Below are positions 35,701-41,679 of a stretch of DNA of 49,323 nucleotides, piece after piece. The number at the start of each line of letters is the position of its first letter. Positions within the stretch are counted from its first letter, which is position 1. This DNA is from JABMRF01 sp964434235 (lineage in GTDB: Bacteria; Patescibacteriota; Patescibacteriia; UBA11705; JABHMO01): contig CAYSUN010000003.1 in NCBI GenBank assembly GCA_964434235.1, positions 1 through 49,323 on the forward strand, written 5' to 3'. Under the pieces are notes generated by a model. That model ran no database searches, was not told where the DNA came from, and saw only the letters and a list, made by a program, of their open reading frames with translations. Both the position numbers and the translations under genes were made by a program.

Positions 35701-35852
35701 TTGCCCAGACCTGTTTGTTCTCCCACAATGTCAACGCCTAAATTATCTTGAGCAAATACTTGATTGGCAAAAGAAAAACCAACTACTACGAATAGCATTA
35801 TTAAAAGTAGGTAAAGAATTTTAGTTCTTTTATTTTTATTTTTACTAAACAT
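23733..35852 (-). CDS. 4039-residue exported Cys-rich protein with pilin-like anchor, IPT, LamG and von Willebrand A domains
   Basis: Signal peptide (1-35, ending VFAQ), then a VirB2/TrbC-like T4SS-pilin segment: two membrane helices (about 57-80 and 97-118) joined by a basic loop (DDKVGKAKKW). The positive-inside rule puts the following ~3900 residues outside. In order I see an Ig-like domain (about 155-230), Cys-knot-like pairs (565-610), three IPT/TIG domains (about 610, 845, 955), another Ig-like domain (~1445), Cys-rich CGNGIVDAGEECDDG repeats (DUF4215-like, 1765-1900), further Cys-rich segments (to ~2350), at least eight DGxDNDGDGxxD calcium loops (1560-3660), a LamG/concanavalin-like lectin domain (2860-3110) and a von Willebrand A domain with MIDAS DTSGS (~3702). 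There is no LPXTG or other C-terminal anchor. Such a plan fits a calcium-rigidified adhesin presented on the cell surface; the target is unknown. Confidence 0.93.
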   Translation of the reverse strand: MFSKNKNKRTKILYLLLIMLFVVVGFSFANQVFAQDNLGVDIVGEQTGLGNGDIRTIIGSIIKVFLGLVGTVALVIFLYGGFLYMTSGGSDDKVGKAKKWMINGVIGLVIIFSAYAITTFVLSRLSDATGFNANDNTGGDTLPIIIGSESQLIVTGVSPQGNGMPINSKLNISFSKSLNPATVTSENIKITKIGEKEIVTTQIVPDSAVESNGNEDIILPEIIADDSVYNSGWVVCSIANGNPLYLGDDKMVLHYNVAEVNHEQALSVKLAFDLIAAGDRAYFDISCGPTEAIARSKQYYIADEYKTESGESKLDIPSACYDNSDDIYVYLKRVGSNCIKFDYAFVEVENEEFVAGEETEIAGSFALSGDGATVTFTPDKDCQDEVCSGQKCFDANTKVSVRLNEGGVKAIAGSYSLLCSVGSLCNTEFTTNAVCDVTAPSVNFMNLINGSKVSENFEYNVLLKSVDDGGISYTSLFEDELSPALGVNVPQGNITPRLFETSIYWDTYDYELRSYILKAETEDVVGQIGTKSISVKVLPEYCFDGNGQLICDSDGSKPECGACDGTSCTNDDQCAGICRLSCADEDNIDCANDSDCEEGVACEGMCVTVPEIVDIAPISAGPGNLVTIVGVGFLQKFGNENQGRIYFSGPNGTYLEAGVACDPNSSWGPNRIIAKVPTGAVTGPIKVVNYLGQVDTTDDDEKGYLGDFIVDPTINYPGLCSIQLQGCTPGVQGDILVTCNQGAISNTVKASGENFGTTKENDDNVTFGLIGALYGEGQWTNTQITGIEVPSLADGSYNVYVDKGLLCKDSEGSLCSEGSESCVCKSVVSNPALFQVIPSANFPVIESVNPDTLHIGQMFNVNGLYFGDKVGFVEVHTTINGYSYDWPAVFGCNKINWNNEQIIIKIPENIANELPGGTDPYSLDYSLILYTADGLVSAPFDINISDGEPTPGICSIDPNNGPVGTGVNVFGEYFGNQGGYILKFSANGGTLGEVDSGVAVSSFNEWSAEQILNAVVPAGAKSGGVFLEKDDGSDRSNTYIFNVGSCTPGSCSNGEECCATGICQTSGSCEEEFEYLPSEYMWVLSTGPLPEILAVLERTCLPGAYSQSPSPYRNSSSACINGTIGFTFSLPVEPTTLSNNIVVKRCLNSTGVKCDLNACSSTENSVVPGVCISRIIQYFNQSTDYASETLNYSCQNSSGAVCQPDSEGCICVGSGQALSRINLYSSLKDSNNNTVSGGINPGLVDNIDNYLFPNTWYEITVRGGYSGVRAPIGTTATSTSKYMVGNYKWSFLTKEEICIPENLLLTPLVGLINELYGNAKYIVSGQYQCQDIALVDENWDWQVATADQSKVQFAGYACSEFNPYSPVSATNHLICTDPTNSEKYIGYYKLKVDENPANTVFESLPWDPYEISVSAVPGDADLAALFDSLYKKGFLQVKFQKPKVIRSYPNCDEACINTAITANFNIEMDDTTLNSSTVKIYSCFSSDCTSLSPVENLNIQYNSGTDFTEGRFFRTLIGLNNGVLSPNTYYRVVLTNGIKSSSQVVLSNLNYATAGAPDGDCSDNLDNDGDGGIDVTGGYIEGEGTELDYVCGCYSEGEFVGYAELTAQLVCPENSAITCQNLSNDDFITDSALLSAIKQNSTYYKPDNQCTSADTFEVGATGAYDAFSWIFKTKNDDTKCQVDRVELVPKYYISEKVGERVEYWTEPYSMPNQCDANGQLLTPFDYDWTWESQYPVIATVLNLNLGANVQPYCNDKCQVTGGEPYAAVCGDNKIDYDLGEECDGGNDVPGDGCSDICLTEPIISTDCGNGIVDAGEECDDGTSGSPACTSTCLNKGTTQGYECGNGIVEPGEDDDKGSNNAKSGLSSLCLHTGSKYKSSEIQNMALCGDGRIDIGEECEAVCLDDLRHECTTGDDCVCSIENNPLCTNKCVWKGFPSCDNNCTKSESCHSGDPSCNQVIEACTGGAGCLSTMQVPCNEGAVGCSDIGAGVFKKTITCEIDQTEGCNAPGTRLVQCYAGQTCDTANHVGIKNINCEQCQSSADTFKVSCLIGTAGCVADPLAGNQTIYGKKVINCSECTADNVYPWACQLTEADTCIENLKTVNCNSSDPACSCNNCCGNGVRENYLGGGGSSLDPDEDCEAECKYLGPDGASCIFGTANCVCTFPEYCSTSCINKGSQTEYGSYCQDGNTLFEPGEDPECEYDLSCDPSEGNTCPAGAIKGAPYDVATVIPSGNVESVILTRNNENAYIFEYNVVTNYIQAVTNISANMIEDASPKTGFGKLKYRTNDPYLINKYKDILPNVSDYSDTPGTKKQCNNLLDDDSDTLVDLDDTCCESSEDDSEGGSCENVACSDGLDNDGDGFCDYGAQGCTCNYDNDYCGTHNSNTTFLPRDPGCQAAGDTSELDEIGNCSDGRDNDGDGLFDFCEAGQLCNTCDPDCTSPTDGENVDNSQTPAQCSDGQDNDGDGAIDYPADPQCSSCGDNSEEDTIEICESSASIDNNHSHPYNNETDVCLNSQVLVAFDQQVVLPEGSVYFGFSGSCPDISYEGGFFNKTYQKVKMFVKNMFVKVGLAEAGYCEVEQEYSISESISGDSIVTITPSATLLANKEYLIKFEDLENSCGENLGDISSVFVTGNEICRVDNVAVTPGQTFVTKPNTQTVFNAIARKGNQPIVESPGVYEWVYDWKISDESLILGMAGCADYIYANGAGVCYQDAQQPLPDEAMDYEFVEVVSNNKNGTANISANVVIVVDKIAEEMGTFLGQELSSVGEKTTGNAKYQVLLCDNLWEPSAYAPDPDNNGENRWGKFTNLISTGEYQTTYIYEKNFNVGLFYCRDFGNPGFADDLPKVDIGLGEFITKEVTPRYGIYFDRNQDYVQVSDSNLGFMSSESSPNNDWMIESWVYHEGYADSKFSRLFYKNLDQDPSTNNHVQLAFRYWGENCDNGCEYAYGNFANTNNCTGCTDKRSIVYSIKTNGAEIVRTTQAGAGLLSGGFNHIALSFDGVNTSHLYVNGEEVATVPDEFGIDDLNYWPVNLTEPPSPGYGYSDLYIGGLGKTGTASVSLAGFVDEFSVWDTDDLAPNLNKIIDPTSEPNLKGLWTFDDNVLDVTGNNRSVAHCSLDDMNSKCLSGDFYHMNLTELAKDQGFFVESQLPWVQLSGDFQNQCNDGIDNDGDGEKDYNADTWIGDPKCKSYTDPWEEPELFEQYFFIRVNDKVDPSTGLPYPTNDYAADAISLRIYENSENLPPEIWYQKYAPNPTPNPNKIALDCQEDDFGKFCYDGVQDGATVYVASSNVAETNGQTENRIYNNIYVLGYTLNANEATKNIYAQMVNLLWFNTNMVTNQGVQPEKSKLIRDTRRIMDMVLMRQYLNIYKSTHNGQVPQLASGTYVRGRTFSSWPSWQNEFGNTLQQSLPVDPLNHFKWVKTNVINTGAVCEAEQLEPGEQPNRCPVEFGGNPSDYQCVIPGEFCSNCPIGYDKLTCYNSELQRFFNYYDEDPFAHYVYSFRTDPFATGNSSAFDLKFALEISGPAYDTYKFIVTPSFDSDDWISPALPPDNPEEYLLGQCSDGIDNDGNGFTDYSEIGGDPGCDSITDSLEDFDYICNDGWDNDGDGTCDFAGCDDCTASNNYCNTYNSSVQFLPADPSCDSAFDRNETYPTQCSDGIDNDGDYLIDYCDPSVQTCVNNDQDCKGPYDDYENKKVLFTFFADTSGSMQTYDPDRVHQDIIKKMINGIDKADGTHINGIDDVFGENAYYMLETSRSGDLRKEYYPAGNAENFVQWLSCSENWENCIDSPATCAQTYNCGEPGRCSSVSCENNSQCASGFCQKVCTTGNCQNKCAVGIYDKCASPYNYNGAAQIASRVEQTYNDGRYLYNFGEVKNSVPVNFSHHVYVVLTDADDYTEFENRANTIGLINTNRTPFHLFYIRSINLDETDLKYQFWHRYHGLCAGLSCSSDFDCAGDCVNGICQACTDGEGCLNVANGKRCSAEPVFGLPLCPTDCIADLNYQGVWLQGNPTTLESQLENVMLNIVTLPEPTQIPEDQYIY

Positions 35853-35883
35853 CCGTTTATATATTATTTATTTTATAAATAAT

Positions 35884-38061
35884 TTACTGAAGCTCACTTG
35901 GGCCTAGTGGTTGGGCACATTCATCACCAGCAACTGCTTGCAATCCAAAAGTTCCATCTTGTGGACAGCATGAATAACCAGAAGAATTATTATTGCAAGA
36001 ACTTCCCTCCACTGATCCATCTTGATTTACAGTTGGACTAAAACAATTCATCCGAGTGTCTTTTAATTCTGATTTTATAATTGGTGTATATATAGGTAAA
36101 AGATCTTCACCATCTTCATATTCTCTAAATGGTGCATGAGTAATGGCAATCGTTGTCATATTAACAACTGCTGGAGTTGATGGATCTGAATCAGCATCCA
36201 CTAACTCAAAATTTGAGTCAAACCAACCATCAAAATCTTTTCCATTGCCATGTTTACCATATAAATAAACTTCTTCATCAACTGACTGTGCATCCAAATC
36301 TTCACTAAAAGTAGCTTTAATAGTTACGGTCGGAGAAATAGAACCAGCTGTAGCGCCAACACTATGCGAAGGATTTAAATTAGTTAAAACAGGACCAATC
36401 AAATCCAAAGTATTACCAGTTAAAAAATCCCAATAATAACTATCCAAAATTGTTGCTAAATCACTAGCTAAAGTATCAACAGGACCAGGTCCTTCCATTT
36501 GTCCATTAGCATTACCATCAAGAGAATTACCTCCCATATCCATAATTCCAGTTCCAGGATTAGCCACACCTTCACTAATAATTTCAGCAGCTAAAATTCG
36601 GCCTGTAATATTAGCATTACTTGGCAAACATTTCGCTGGCTCACCACAAGAATTACTTGCACCTTGCTCGCAATCCGTATCAGCTACGAACTGAATAGTT
36701 CGATATTGATTTAAACCTACTCGCCAAGTACCAGGGATAAAATTCGTATCACAACCAGCAATTGAAGAATCTGATAACATTTGAACTTCATTATCACCCA
36801 CTCCATCAGCACTACCACAACCTTGAATTTGCGTTAATGGAGGAATAACTGGCTCACTAAAATTAATATAAATTGCTTGATTTAAATAAACCTTGCCTTG
36901 ACAATCAGCATTAGAACAACCTATTTGTTTTATGCCACATTTACAATTTCTTAAACTTTCCGCTGAAATAGGATATTCAACATTGGCCGGAACTACAGAA
37001 GTTACAGTTGGTGGGGTAAGGTCCACAAATGTTCCTGTTGTAAAACGCCATTTGTAATCAGGGTAAGAAAAATTAAAAACTCCACCTCCGGCTTGTTCAT
37101 CGATACCCAACTTTTGGATAGCTGAAGTTAAATATACTATATATGTTTCATCTTTTTCTTCACTTCCGAGATGAATATTAAAATTATTAAAAGGATTAAA
37201 AATTAAAGTTTTATTATCTTCTGTCATCATGGCATAACCGGGAACAAGTTTATTACCATTACAAATATTATTGACACAATTTCCACCACCACACTCGGAA
37301 TCTACTGCACAAGCACGGCCTTCAGCAATATCGTAAAATGGAACCTGCTGACAACTCTTTGTTACATCCAAAGAATGCTCGGCCATCATATCAGCACATT
37401 TATAAACACGAATAGCATCTTTTTTTATTTCGCCACAAGTGGCAACTCCAGGAGGACAATTAGCATTGGAATTTTCATCAATAACTGATCCTGGGAAAAT
37501 CGGAGTTTTAAAAGTAACTAAAATTTGAGTATTGCGAGGAACTCCTGTTTGTTCTGGTTCTGGATAATGGCTTTGAATAATATGCCCAAAAGCACCACCA
37601 GAAATATTGTATCCACCACCAGCCAAACCTGCAGTTAAAAAATATCCAGGAGGATTTACGTTGGGATTAGAATTATCAAATAAACCGAATACAAAACTGG
37701 TAATTGAATAAGCAGCAAATATTATAACCAGACCAATAAAACCATTTTTTAACCATTTTTTAGCTACACCAAGTTTAGTTTCATCACCTCCGGCCGTCAT
37801 ATAAAGGAAACCGGCACCTAAAACAATTATCAAACCGATCGCCCCGATAAGACCAAGCGCAACTTTTATAATATTTCCAACAATGATTCGGGGATCAGTT
37901 TTTTGTAAAACTGTTTGACCAGCAACAGTATCAAGATTTGCAGTCATGTCACTCTGAGCATGAACAGCAATTGGAACAAATAAAAAAACTGCCAATATAA
38001 ACACTAAACAACTGACAGTTATTTTTATTACTCTCTGAGAGAATAGTTTATTTAAATTCAT
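35884..38061 (-). CDS. Exported protein with T4SS-pilin-like anchor and Ig-like domains
   Basis: A 725-residue relative of the neighbouring giant. Signal peptide (about 1-36, ending VHAQ), then the same two-helix pilin-like segment (GNIIKVALGLIGAIGLIIVL, basic loop KLGVAKKWLKN, second helix). Beyond it are Ig-like (Big_5-type) domains with motifs such as PRNTQILVTFKTPI and ISPTVTIKATFSEDLD, and several Cys pairs (ECGGGNCVNNIC, CKCGIKQIGC, SCCPQDG). It ends soon after a Cys cluster with no membrane helix. A good ribosome-binding site (GAGGGG, 6 nt before ATG) and a small palindrome upstream suggest it heads the surface block. The giant gene starts 31 bp downstream. Likely partner or alternative tip of the same assembly; function is not known. 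Confidence 0.88.
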   Translation of the reverse strand: MNLNKLFSQRVIKITVSCLVFILAVFLFVPIAVHAQSDMTANLDTVAGQTVLQKTDPRIIVGNIIKVALGLIGAIGLIIVLGAGFLYMTAGGDETKLGVAKKWLKNGFIGLVIIFAAYSITSFVFGLFDNSNPNVNPPGYFLTAGLAGGGYNISGGAFGHIIQSHYPEPEQTGVPRNTQILVTFKTPIFPGSVIDENSNANCPPGVATCGEIKKDAIRVYKCADMMAEHSLDVTKSCQQVPFYDIAEGRACAVDSECGGGNCVNNICNGNKLVPGYAMMTEDNKTLIFNPFNNFNIHLGSEEKDETYIVYLTSAIQKLGIDEQAGGGVFNFSYPDYKWRFTTGTFVDLTPPTVTSVVPANVEYPISAESLRNCKCGIKQIGCSNADCQGKVYLNQAIYINFSEPVIPPLTQIQGCGSADGVGDNEVQMLSDSSIAGCDTNFIPGTWRVGLNQYRTIQFVADTDCEQGASNSCGEPAKCLPSNANITGRILAAEIISEGVANPGTGIMDMGGNSLDGNANGQMEGPGPVDTLASDLATILDSYYWDFLTGNTLDLIGPVLTNLNPSHSVGATAGSISPTVTIKATFSEDLDAQSVDEEVYLYGKHGNGKDFDGWFDSNFELVDADSDPSTPAVVNMTTIAITHAPFREYEDGEDLLPIYTPIIKSELKDTRMNCFSPTVNQDGSVEGSSCNNNSSGYSCCPQDGTFGLQAVAGDECAQPLGPSELQ

Positions 38062-38077
38062 TGTGACCCCTCACATT

Positions 38078-38094
38078 TTACCACCTTGAGGTAA
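38078..38094. promoter_or_regulatory. Palindromic operator-like site upstream of the surface block
   Basis: TTACCACCTTGAGGTAA is an imperfect 17-bp palindrome 17 bp before the ATG of the 725-residue gene and overlapping its leader. It could bind a regulator or fold near the ribosome-binding site; no partner is known. Confidence 0.3.
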
Positions 38095-38153
38095 TCCACA
38101 CCTAAAATTGGGTAAAACGTATATTAATTTTTATTTTTTATTTTTGTCCGCAT

Positions 38154-38600
38154 TTAGCCAAGTATTTCTTTGACTGCCTGGCCAACAACAGAACCATCAG
38201 CTTGACCTTTCAAAGCTTCCATTACTGATCTCATTACTTTTCCAAAGTTTGTTTTGTCTTCTTCTGCTAATTCTGCTATCACTTCTTGAACTTTAATTTT
38301 CACTTCTTCAAGTGAAAGTTGCTCTGGCATATATTCTTCCAAAACCTTAACTTCAGCTAATTCCTTATCAACCAAATCTTGTCTTAAACCCTGTTTATAA
38401 GCCTCAGCTGAATCTTTTCTTTTTTTAATTTCACTCTTCACCGTCGCAATAATATCATCTTCGGTAAGTTCTTTACCCATCATTTCTATTGATTTGTTTT
38501 TGATAGCACTTTTCAGCATTCGCAAAACAGACAAAACATCCTGATTCTTGTCTCTCATTGCTTGAAGAAAAGCCTGATCAATATTTTTACTTAGGCTCAT
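38154..38600 (-). CDS. GatB/YqeY domain protein
   Basis: A 148-residue YqeY-family protein. Family features are DQAFLQAMRDKN at the start, VLRMLKSAIKNKSIE, and ELAEVKVLEEYMPEQLSLEEV followed by the GxVMRSVMxxLKGQADG helix region (DKTNFGKVMRSVMEALKGQA). The fold equals the C-terminal tRNA-interacting domain of the GatB amidotransferase subunit, but the free-standing protein lacks a proven activity. It follows rpsU by 36 bp, a common pairing in bacteria. Confidence 0.93.
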   Translation of the reverse strand: MSLSKNIDQAFLQAMRDKNQDVLSVLRMLKSAIKNKSIEMMGKELTEDDIIATVKSEIKKRKDSAEAYKQGLRQDLVDKELAEVKVLEEYMPEQLSLEEVKIKVQEVIAELAEEDKTNFGKVMRSVMEALKGQADGSVVGQAVKEILG

Positions 38601-38636
38601 ATAGATTATACTAAATTTTAACTAAGATTAAAAGTT

Positions 38637-38885
38637 TTATCTTCGCACAGGTTTTTTCTGTGGTTCTTCTGGTAAGCGACCGATTTTCTTTAAATATTCT
38701 TTCTTTTCTCTATATACTTTTCGAGATAAAGTTTCAGACTTTTGCTTATTTTTGTTAGCATCTTTTTTGAAATAAATATTTTTCTTAAATTGCAAAAAAG
38801 TACCACTTTGCATTAAGCGTCTGTTAAATCGTCTTACAAAAGATTCAAAAGTTTCACCTTTTTTTCTTTTTACTTCTATTGGCAT
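38637..38885 (-). CDS. rpsU: Small ribosomal subunit protein bS21
   Basis: bS21 is a small basic protein near the mRNA exit/anti-Shine-Dalgarno platform of the 30S subunit. The 82-residue product has the family pattern PIEVKRKKGETFESFVRRFN near the start, then a basic helical C-terminus (SRKVYREKKEYLKK). It is slightly longer than the E. coli protein because of a Pro/Arg-rich tail. A start signal AAGGTG lies upstream of the ATG, and a promoter with 17-bp spacing is visible at 38927-38955. yqeY follows. Confidence 0.95.
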   Translation of the reverse strand: MPIEVKRKKGETFESFVRRFNRRLMQSGTFLQFKKNIYFKKDANKNKQKSETLSRKVYREKKEYLKKIGRLPEEPQKKPVRR

Positions 38886-38926
38886 GGGAAAACACCTTTC
38901 TAGTTATAATAATAATTTCTGAATAA

Positions 38927-38955
38927 ATATTAGCTAAATTTTGGGAAAAAGTCAA
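38927..38955 (-). promoter_or_regulatory. rpsU promoter
   Basis: TTGACT (38950-38955) and TAATAT (38927-38932) are 17 bp apart on the minus strand. The start of transcription would be near 38920, about 35 nt before the rpsU ATG. The -35 box lies immediately before the hisS stop codon region, so rpsU-yqeY can be transcribed apart from hisS. Confidence 0.5.
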
Positions 38956-38958
38956 GCC

Positions 38959-40275
38959 TTATCCTAACCTTTTTTTAATTTCTTTAATTGCTTTGTCCAT
39001 TCCCAAAACTTCTTGAATTCCACTATCCATATCCCGCAAAATTACGGTTCCTTCAGTTGCTTCTTTCTGACCTAAAATTAGAACAAATTTAGCACCAATC
39101 TTTTTCGCCATATCAAGCTGAGACTTTAGACTTCTTTTTGAAAAGTTAGCCTTTACAACAAAATCTTCTTTTCTTAATTTTTCAAAATACGAAAAAGCTT
39201 TTTGACGAGCAAATTCACTTAATTGTGCTAAATAAACTTGTGGTTGTTTGACAACTGGGATTTCAATTTTATTTATTTTAAAGTGATTAAAAATACGCTC
39301 TAATCCAAAACTGATTCCCGCTCCAGGAACTTCCGGCCCACCAAGCATCTGAATCAAGTAATCATAACGACCACCACCAGCCAAAGAATACCTTTGTTCT
39401 TCTGATTCAACTACAGTTGGATAAATTTCAAAAACAGTTTTATTATAAAAATCAAAAGTACGGAAAAGGTTTGAATCTAAACGATAAGATATTTTTAATT
39501 CATCTAAATATTCCAAGACGCGGAATAAATGATCTCGACATTCATCGCAAAGCCAATCAACCATTTGTGGTGCATCGTCTCGAAGTTGAACGCATTTATT
39601 ATTTTGGCAAGAAAGAAATTTTAAAGGATCTCGAGTAACATGCTTTCGACACTCAGCACAAACAGCTGTTCGTTTTGATTTCAAATAACCGCTAAGAGCT
39701 TTAGCATATTCTGGTCGACAACTTACACAACCCATACTATTCAATCTTACCTCAACTGGTATCCCTAGATTATTCAAGAAAGAACAACCTATAATTATTA
39801 ATTCTGCATCAATTGGTGCACTTTTTTCACCCAATATTTCCAAACTTATTTGAGTAAATTGTCTAAGTTTATTTGCTTCAACTTTACCTTGTCGAAAAAC
39901 TGGCCCCCAATTAAAAATCTTAATCGGCATTGTATGATTTACCATGTTATGTGAAATAAAAGCACGAGCAACAGATGAAGTTGTTTCTGGTCGAAGTATT
40001 AATTTTTGCCCCTTATCAATAAAATTAAATGACTCTTTATCCAAAACTCCTGACTGTTTAAACAATGTATGATTAAACAATTCATATTTCTCAACAATAG
40101 GAGTGTCCAATCTTGTAAAACTATAATCATCAATTACTGACTGCATTTCTTTTTCTACAAAATTTAAATATTTTTGTTCAGCTGGCAAATTGTCTTTCAT
40201 ACCTTCAACCAAAGGTGGCGTTTTAATTTTTTTTATCTCTTCCTGTGGTTGATCTTCTTTTTTTCTTCTTGGCAT
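38959..40275 (-). CDS. hisS: Histidyl-tRNA synthetase
   Basis: HisRS attaches histidine to its tRNA (class II synthetase). The 438-residue product has motif 2 as FNWGPVFRQGKVEANKLRQF, an ATP-site LRPETTSSVARA loop, the histidine-specific LAGGGRYDYL and motif 3 GISFGLERIF, and a C-terminal anticodon-binding domain (about 340-436). The insertion between motifs 2 and 3 is unusual for its eight cysteines: GCVSC, CAEC, CQNNKC and CDEC (about 182-250), which could hold two zinc ions. A basic 15-residue leader (MPRRKKEDQPQ) precedes the core. It is upstream of rpsU on the same strand. Confidence 0.95.
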   Translation of the reverse strand: MPRRKKEDQPQEEIKKIKTPPLVEGMKDNLPAEQKYLNFVEKEMQSVIDDYSFTRLDTPIVEKYELFNHTLFKQSGVLDKESFNFIDKGQKLILRPETTSSVARAFISHNMVNHTMPIKIFNWGPVFRQGKVEANKLRQFTQISLEILGEKSAPIDAELIIIGCSFLNNLGIPVEVRLNSMGCVSCRPEYAKALSGYLKSKRTAVCAECRKHVTRDPLKFLSCQNNKCVQLRDDAPQMVDWLCDECRDHLFRVLEYLDELKISYRLDSNLFRTFDFYNKTVFEIYPTVVESEEQRYSLAGGGRYDYLIQMLGGPEVPGAGISFGLERIFNHFKINKIEIPVVKQPQVYLAQLSEFARQKAFSYFEKLRKEDFVVKANFSKRSLKSQLDMAKKIGAKFVLILGQKEATEGTVILRDMDSGIQEVLGMDKAIKEIKKRLG

Positions 40276-40592
40276 ATTTGTTTAGTGAGTAAGTATTAAG
40301 TAATAAAAGTTAAAAAGCTTGCCCTGAACTTAACGTCTTATAGCGTTATAGTTCGGGGTAAAAGTTAAAAGTAAACAGTAAAAAAAGTTGATTAAGTTAA
40401 TTGAGTTGATTAAGTTGATTGCCTTGAAGCTTTAAGTAAATAAACAGTAAACGTTAAACATTAATTGTTAAACAGTAAGCAATAAACCAGCTTAAGTGTT
40501 TGTTACGCCTGCCTGCATACCTCCGGCATGTAAACAGGTAGGCAGGTGGTGAATGGTTTTACTGCCTTTTTGATTTTGTTTCAAGTTTTACA

Positions 40593-40615
40593 CACACTAA
40601 AGGGATGCGGTAAGA
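40593..40615. repeat. Short dispersed repeat, copy 2 (CTAAAGG-ATGCGGTAAGA)
   Basis: Matches the stretch at 8428-8450 with two mismatches (CACACTAAAGGGATGCGGTA). Both copies are intergenic. Confidence 0.55.
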
Positions 40616-40658
40616 GTTGGCAGCGCTAAACCCACTTAAGTGCTTGCTCTATACTTTA

Positions 40659-40744
40659 TCCGTCTTCGCCACCGACTTCGTTACTATATTCGTCAAAACT
40701 ACGACAGTCAAGAAAACTATGTCGGTCAAGAAAGCTACGACGGA
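40659..40744. repeat. Nested palindromic element (TCCGTC...GACGGA)
   Basis: Outer arms TCCGTC/GACGGA and inner arms ACCGAC/GTCGGT bracket a TTCGTCA/CGACAG interior. I recall GTCTTCG/GACGGA-type palindromes in other Patescibacterial genomes, but this was not checked here. Confidence 0.55.
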
Positions 40745-40865
40745 CACATGTCTTGTGATTAAATGTTTAAATGTTCAAATGATTTAATGATTTGATGTTC
40801 TATGTTCCATGTTCCATGTTCTATGATTAATGTTCCGTGATTAAGTGCTTAAATATTTTCTTGTT

Positions 40866-41471
40866 TTACTGATAATCAACAGTAGAAAATGTAGTCAACC
40901 GCCAAAATGGCCAACCACGAAACCATACACGTCCAATAATCAGCTCTGCCTCAACAGGCCCAAACCTTCGTGAATCTAAACTGTATTCTCGGTTATCACC
41001 AAGCACGTAATATTCCGTTGGTCCAAGTGTCCATTTGCGATTTTCCAAAGTTTTCGTATTACTATCTAAATATGAACTTTCATCCAACAAAAATTTTTGT
41101 TTTGTATCATCATTTTTATAAACATAAACATTATTGTCAGAAATTTCTACTGTTTCTCCTGGTAACCCGATAACTCTTTTAATGAAAAACTGAGAAGGAT
41201 CTTTGGGATACTTAAATACAACAATATCTCCACGGGCTGGTTCATCCAAACGATAACTAATTTCATCAATAATTAAATATTCATGATCATAGAAACTTGG
41301 CTCCATTGAAGCACCCTTAACATAAAATGGTTGAATTAAAAAATAACGAACTGGAATAATAATTGCCAGCGAAACGCACACAACTTTAAGTAAATCCCAA
41401 ATAAAACGCAAAACTTTTTGCGTTGGGGTAAGACTACTTTCTAAATCAAATTCTTTATCAACAAAACCCAT
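40866..41471 (-). CDS. lepB: Signal peptidase I
   Basis: LepB removes Sec signal peptides at the outer face of the membrane. The 201-residue protein has one N-terminal membrane helix (about 24-46), the catalytic serine in GASMEPSF (Ser55), the general-base lysine in FIKRVIGLPGE (Lys98) and the LGDNREYSLDSRRFG box (157-171). Length is typical for the short Gram-positive-type enzyme. It would process the large exported proteins of this window. A promoter with 17-bp spacing lies upstream (41558-41586), back to back with that of the LCP gene. Confidence 0.96.
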   Translation of the reverse strand: MGFVDKEFDLESSLTPTQKVLRFIWDLLKVVCVSLAIIIPVRYFLIQPFYVKGASMEPSFYDHEYLIIDEISYRLDEPARGDIVVFKYPKDPSQFFIKRVIGLPGETVEISDNNVYVYKNDDTKQKFLLDESSYLDSNTKTLENRKWTLGPTEYYVLGDNREYSLDSRRFGPVEAELIIGRVWFRGWPFWRLTTFSTVDYQ

Positions 41472-41557
41472 ATTTTCTTATGTTTAATCCTAAGTACAAA
41501 AAAACCGCTTAACCCAAAAAACAAAAACGAAAAAGTTATCCACTTTTTATCTATTTT

Positions 41558-41586
41558 ATTATAACACAAAAATATCACAACTCCAA
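41558..41586 (-). promoter_or_regulatory. lepB promoter
   Basis: TTGGAG (41581-41586) and TATAAT (41558-41563), 17 bp apart on the minus strand. It gives a leader of about 80 nt. The region is a divergent control region shared with the LCP gene. Confidence 0.5.
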
Positions 41587-41612
41587 GCTTTGTCAAACTG
41601 ATTTGTCAAGCC

Positions 41613-41641
41613 TTGCTAAACGAACAACATTATCCTATAAT
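41613..41641 (+). promoter_or_regulatory. Promoter of the LCP gene
   Basis: TTGCTA (41613-41618) and TATAAT (41636-41641) are 17 bp apart. Transcription would start near 41648, about 30 nt before the ATG at 41680. Confidence 0.55.
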
Positions 41642-41679
41642 TAAGCTAGAGTTTAAATACGTTCTACATTTTTTATATT

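Larger units (their letters stand above)
40276..40865. repeat. Repeat-rich non-coding spacer between hisS and lepB
   Basis: Nothing here codes for protein. From left to right: a stem CCCTGAACT-TAACG/CGTTA-TAGTTCGGGG (40321-40358); AT-rich near-repeats of GTTGATTAA and AAACAGTAA (40365-40490); an imperfect CCTGCCTGC.../GGTAGGCAGG palindrome (40508-40547); the second copy of the CTAAAGGG-ATGCGGTAAGA repeat (40593-40615); a nested inverted repeat TCCGTC...ACCGAC...GTCGGT...GACGGA (40659-40744); and tandem units of ATGTTC(C/T) (about 40795-40825). Such a cluster looks like accumulated interspersed repeats, with no transposase or attachment site. Confidence 0.75.
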
